A DNA stretch of 6,272 nucleotides from Methanosarcinales archaeon (GTDB taxonomy: Archaea > Halobacteriota > Syntropharchaeia > Alkanophagales > Methanospirareceae). Positions 5,250 to 6,272 of the stretch are shown piece after piece. Below the pieces are notes generated by a model. That model did no database searches, was not told the DNA's origin, and was given only the letters and a program-made list of their open reading frames with translations. The translations under genes and the position numbers were made by a program. Every line of letters begins with the position of its first letter. Position 1 is the stretch's first letter. The stretch lies in NCBI GenBank assembly GCA_030665925.1, contig DAOUYX010000098.1, positions 1-6,272 on the forward strand, written 5' to 3'.

Positions 5250-5737
5250 GCTATCGCCTATGGCGGGTTTGACGTGTACCCTATCTCCTTGCTGAACGTG
5301 AAATTGCCGTAGGCATCCGACTTATCCTCATACGTCATTCTGGAGGCTGGAGTATCTGCACCACGCCCATCCTCGACAAACGCATCCACACCCGCAGACA
5401 CGCTACCAGTACCTTCCACATCTATTCCATAGTGCAAACTTCTTTCAGTAATCCCTACTTCGGTTTCGGTCGCAGCGTTGGTCACGACCATCTTACCATA
5501 AGCATTCACATCCTCGCATTTCGTATTAGATGAATAACGCATGCTTACCTGTTCATCGTAGCTTAACGAGCCCGGATCACCTGATTTATAGCCAATGCTT
5601 TTATCCACCGCGAGATTTGTCGTGCTCGCATCGACGCACTTCTCGAACTCCGTAGTCCCGTTTGAGCCAATCATTTTCTCATTGTGGAGAAGACTTCTGC
5701 TGCCACTTTCCCCTCTAAATTGTCCTTCCTCAACCAC
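5250..5737 (-). repeat. Repeat unit copy B, with a 30-nt insertion and a 22-nt deletion
   Basis: Aligned to copy A it has ten extra codons at 5351-5380, lacks one glycine codon in the YGNF segment, and between the YTS codons and the next GGCGATAGC anchor (5258-5250) has 11 nt where copy A has 33. The net 22-nt loss shifts the frame and creates the stop at 5260-5258. Confidence 0.8.
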
Positions 5738-6272
5738 TGTCCTATCGCCTTTGAGATCAGTTGTGATAGACGTAGATGGTTTTGACGTGTAGTCAACCTT
5801 CTTGTGGAGGCTGAAATTGCCGCCGTATGCCGTAGACTTATCCTTATACGACATGCTGGAAGCGGACGCGTCCACACCCGCCGACACGCTACCTTTACCT
5901 TCCGCATCTATTCCGTAGTACAAGCTGCTTCTTGTAATCCTCGCTTCGGTTTCGGTCGTTGCGTTGGTCACGACCATCTTACTGTGAGCATTCGCATCCC
6001 GGTATTTCGTCTTAGATGAATATTGCATGCCTACCTGCTCAGAGTGGCTTAACGAGCCCATATTACCTGATTCATATACAATGCTTTTATCCACCTCGAG
6101 ATTTGTCGTGCTCGCATCGACACACTTCTCGAACTCCGTAGTCCCGTTTGAGCCAATCATTTTATCGTTGTGAAGAAGACTTCTGCTGCCTCTTTCCCCT
6201 CTAAATTGTCCTTCCTCAACCACAGTGCTATCGCCTTTGAGATCAGTTGTGATAGACGTAGAGGTTTTTTTT
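5258..6272 (-). CDS. Tandem-repeat hydrophilic protein, probably cell surface (5' end outside the window)
   Basis: The reverse strand is open from the right edge to TAG at 5260-5258, about 337 residues. A GTG at 6223 lies inside a repeat (its V aligns with an internal valine of the next copy) and is not the start; the gene begins outside. I do not recognise a family. Seen: about two copies of a 162-residue unit plus the tail of an earlier one; composition rich in Ser, Thr, Gly, Asp and Lys; no membrane segment; many short alternating polar/hydrophobic stretches such as KMVVTNATTETE and GSVSAGVDA that suggest beta strands. Blocks such as VVEEGQFRGE and MIGSNGTTEFEKCVDASTTNL are almost identical between copies, while others differ. 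This suggests a secreted or surface repeat protein, but no signal or anchor is visible. The last copy has a 10-residue insertion (FVEDGRGADT, 5351-5380) and, near its end, a 22-nt deletion that brings the stop forward. Confidence 0.75.
   Translation of the reverse strand, partial: KKTSTSITTDLKGDSTVVEEGQFRGERGSRSLLHNDKMIGSNGTTEFEKCVDASTTNLEVDKSIVYESGNMGSLSHSEQVGMQYSSKTKYRDANAHSKMVVTNATTETEARITRSSLYYGIDAEGKGSVSAGVDASASSMSYKDKSTAYGGNFSLHKKVDYTSKPSTSITTDLKGDRTVVEEGQFRGESGSRSLLHNEKMIGSNGTTEFEKCVDASTTNLAVDKSIGYKSGDPGSLSYDEQVSMRYSSNTKCEDVNAYGKMVVTNAATETEVGITERSLHYGIDVEGTGSVSAGVDAFVEDGRGADTPASRMTYEDKSDAYGNFTFSKEIGYTSNPP
5738..6223 (-). repeat. Complete 486-bp (162-codon) repeat unit, copy A
   Basis: Runs from the valine/GTG codon at 6223 to the codon before its counterpart at 5737. 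The GGCGATAG anchor at 6235 recurs at 5749, exactly 486 bp apart. Several stretches are nearly identical to copy B at DNA level, for example around 6123-6190 versus 5637-5704. Confidence 0.88.

Noticed and set aside
5202..5312. The C-terminal extension of the ACT-fragment frame as a real domain
   Set aside because: After KKG the residues come from antisense of a ribosome-site relic and of the repeat-protein 3' end, so the extension is read-through, not a domain.
5595..6019. Forward and alternate reverse ORFs within the repeat region
   Set aside because: They arise from the repeated sequence in other frames; the frame with conserved 162-codon periodicity and near-identical protein blocks is the reverse one.
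6221..6223. GTG as the true start of the repeat protein
   Set aside because: The upstream frame stays open to the window edge and encodes residues matching the preceding repeat (SITTDLKGD), so the start lies outside.
5258..6272. CRISPR array or ordinary DNA satellite
   Set aside because: The period is 486 bp, an exact multiple of three, with open coding sense and no short direct repeat and spacer alternation.

Overview
The window reads as archaeal. Start sites lie behind BRE/TATA-type promoters, and three of these carry the identical 11-mer AACTTTATATA. There is an AF2212-type (DUF104) antitoxin paired with a PIN toxin, and a relic of an ACT-domain protein of the type I associate with archaeal homoserine dehydrogenase loci. 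A CcmF haem lyase and a six-haem cytochrome c suggest an archaeon that matures multihaem cytochromes, such as an anaerobic methane or alkane oxidiser or another cytochrome-rich Methanomicrobia/Archaeoglobi relative. That placement is inference; no rRNA or other marker is present.

Layout. (1) 1-468 (-): N-terminal part of a radical SAM enzyme, AhbD/NirJ-like, running off the left edge. (2) 469-606: its promoter, then three tandem decamers bracketed by an exact 8-bp direct repeat next to the toxin stop codon. (3) 607-1264 (-): VapBC-like pair, antitoxin first, toxin overlapping by 20 nt with a TTG start. (4) 1265-1432: divergent promoters. (5) 1433-3415 (+): full-length CcmF-type haem lyase. 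(6) 3401-3449: two perfect hairpins at the convergent junction. (7) 3452-4048 (-): membrane-anchored six-haem cytochrome whose first site is CX3CH. (8) 4049-4172: divergent promoter with a perfect 14-bp inverted repeat over both TATA boxes. (9) 4173-4766 (+): Yip1-family membrane protein. (10) 4767-5257: a gene graveyard with a two-haem C-terminal cytochrome relic (-), an ACT-domain gene fragment with an internal deletion (+), and the ribosome binding site and start codon of a lost gene (-). (11) 5258-6272 (-): 3' part of a tandem-repeat, probably surface, protein with a 162-residue period, running off the right edge. Its last repeat carries a 22-nt frameshifting deletion.

How it fits together: the radical SAM enzyme (if a haem-synthesis enzyme), the haem lyase and the cytochrome form a plausible haem c supply-and-use neighbourhood, though on separate transcripts. 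The toxin-antitoxin pair between the first two, and the relic zone with a repeat-protein gene on the right, suggest repeated rearrangement. No CRISPR array, tRNA, rRNA, transposase or integrase was seen.
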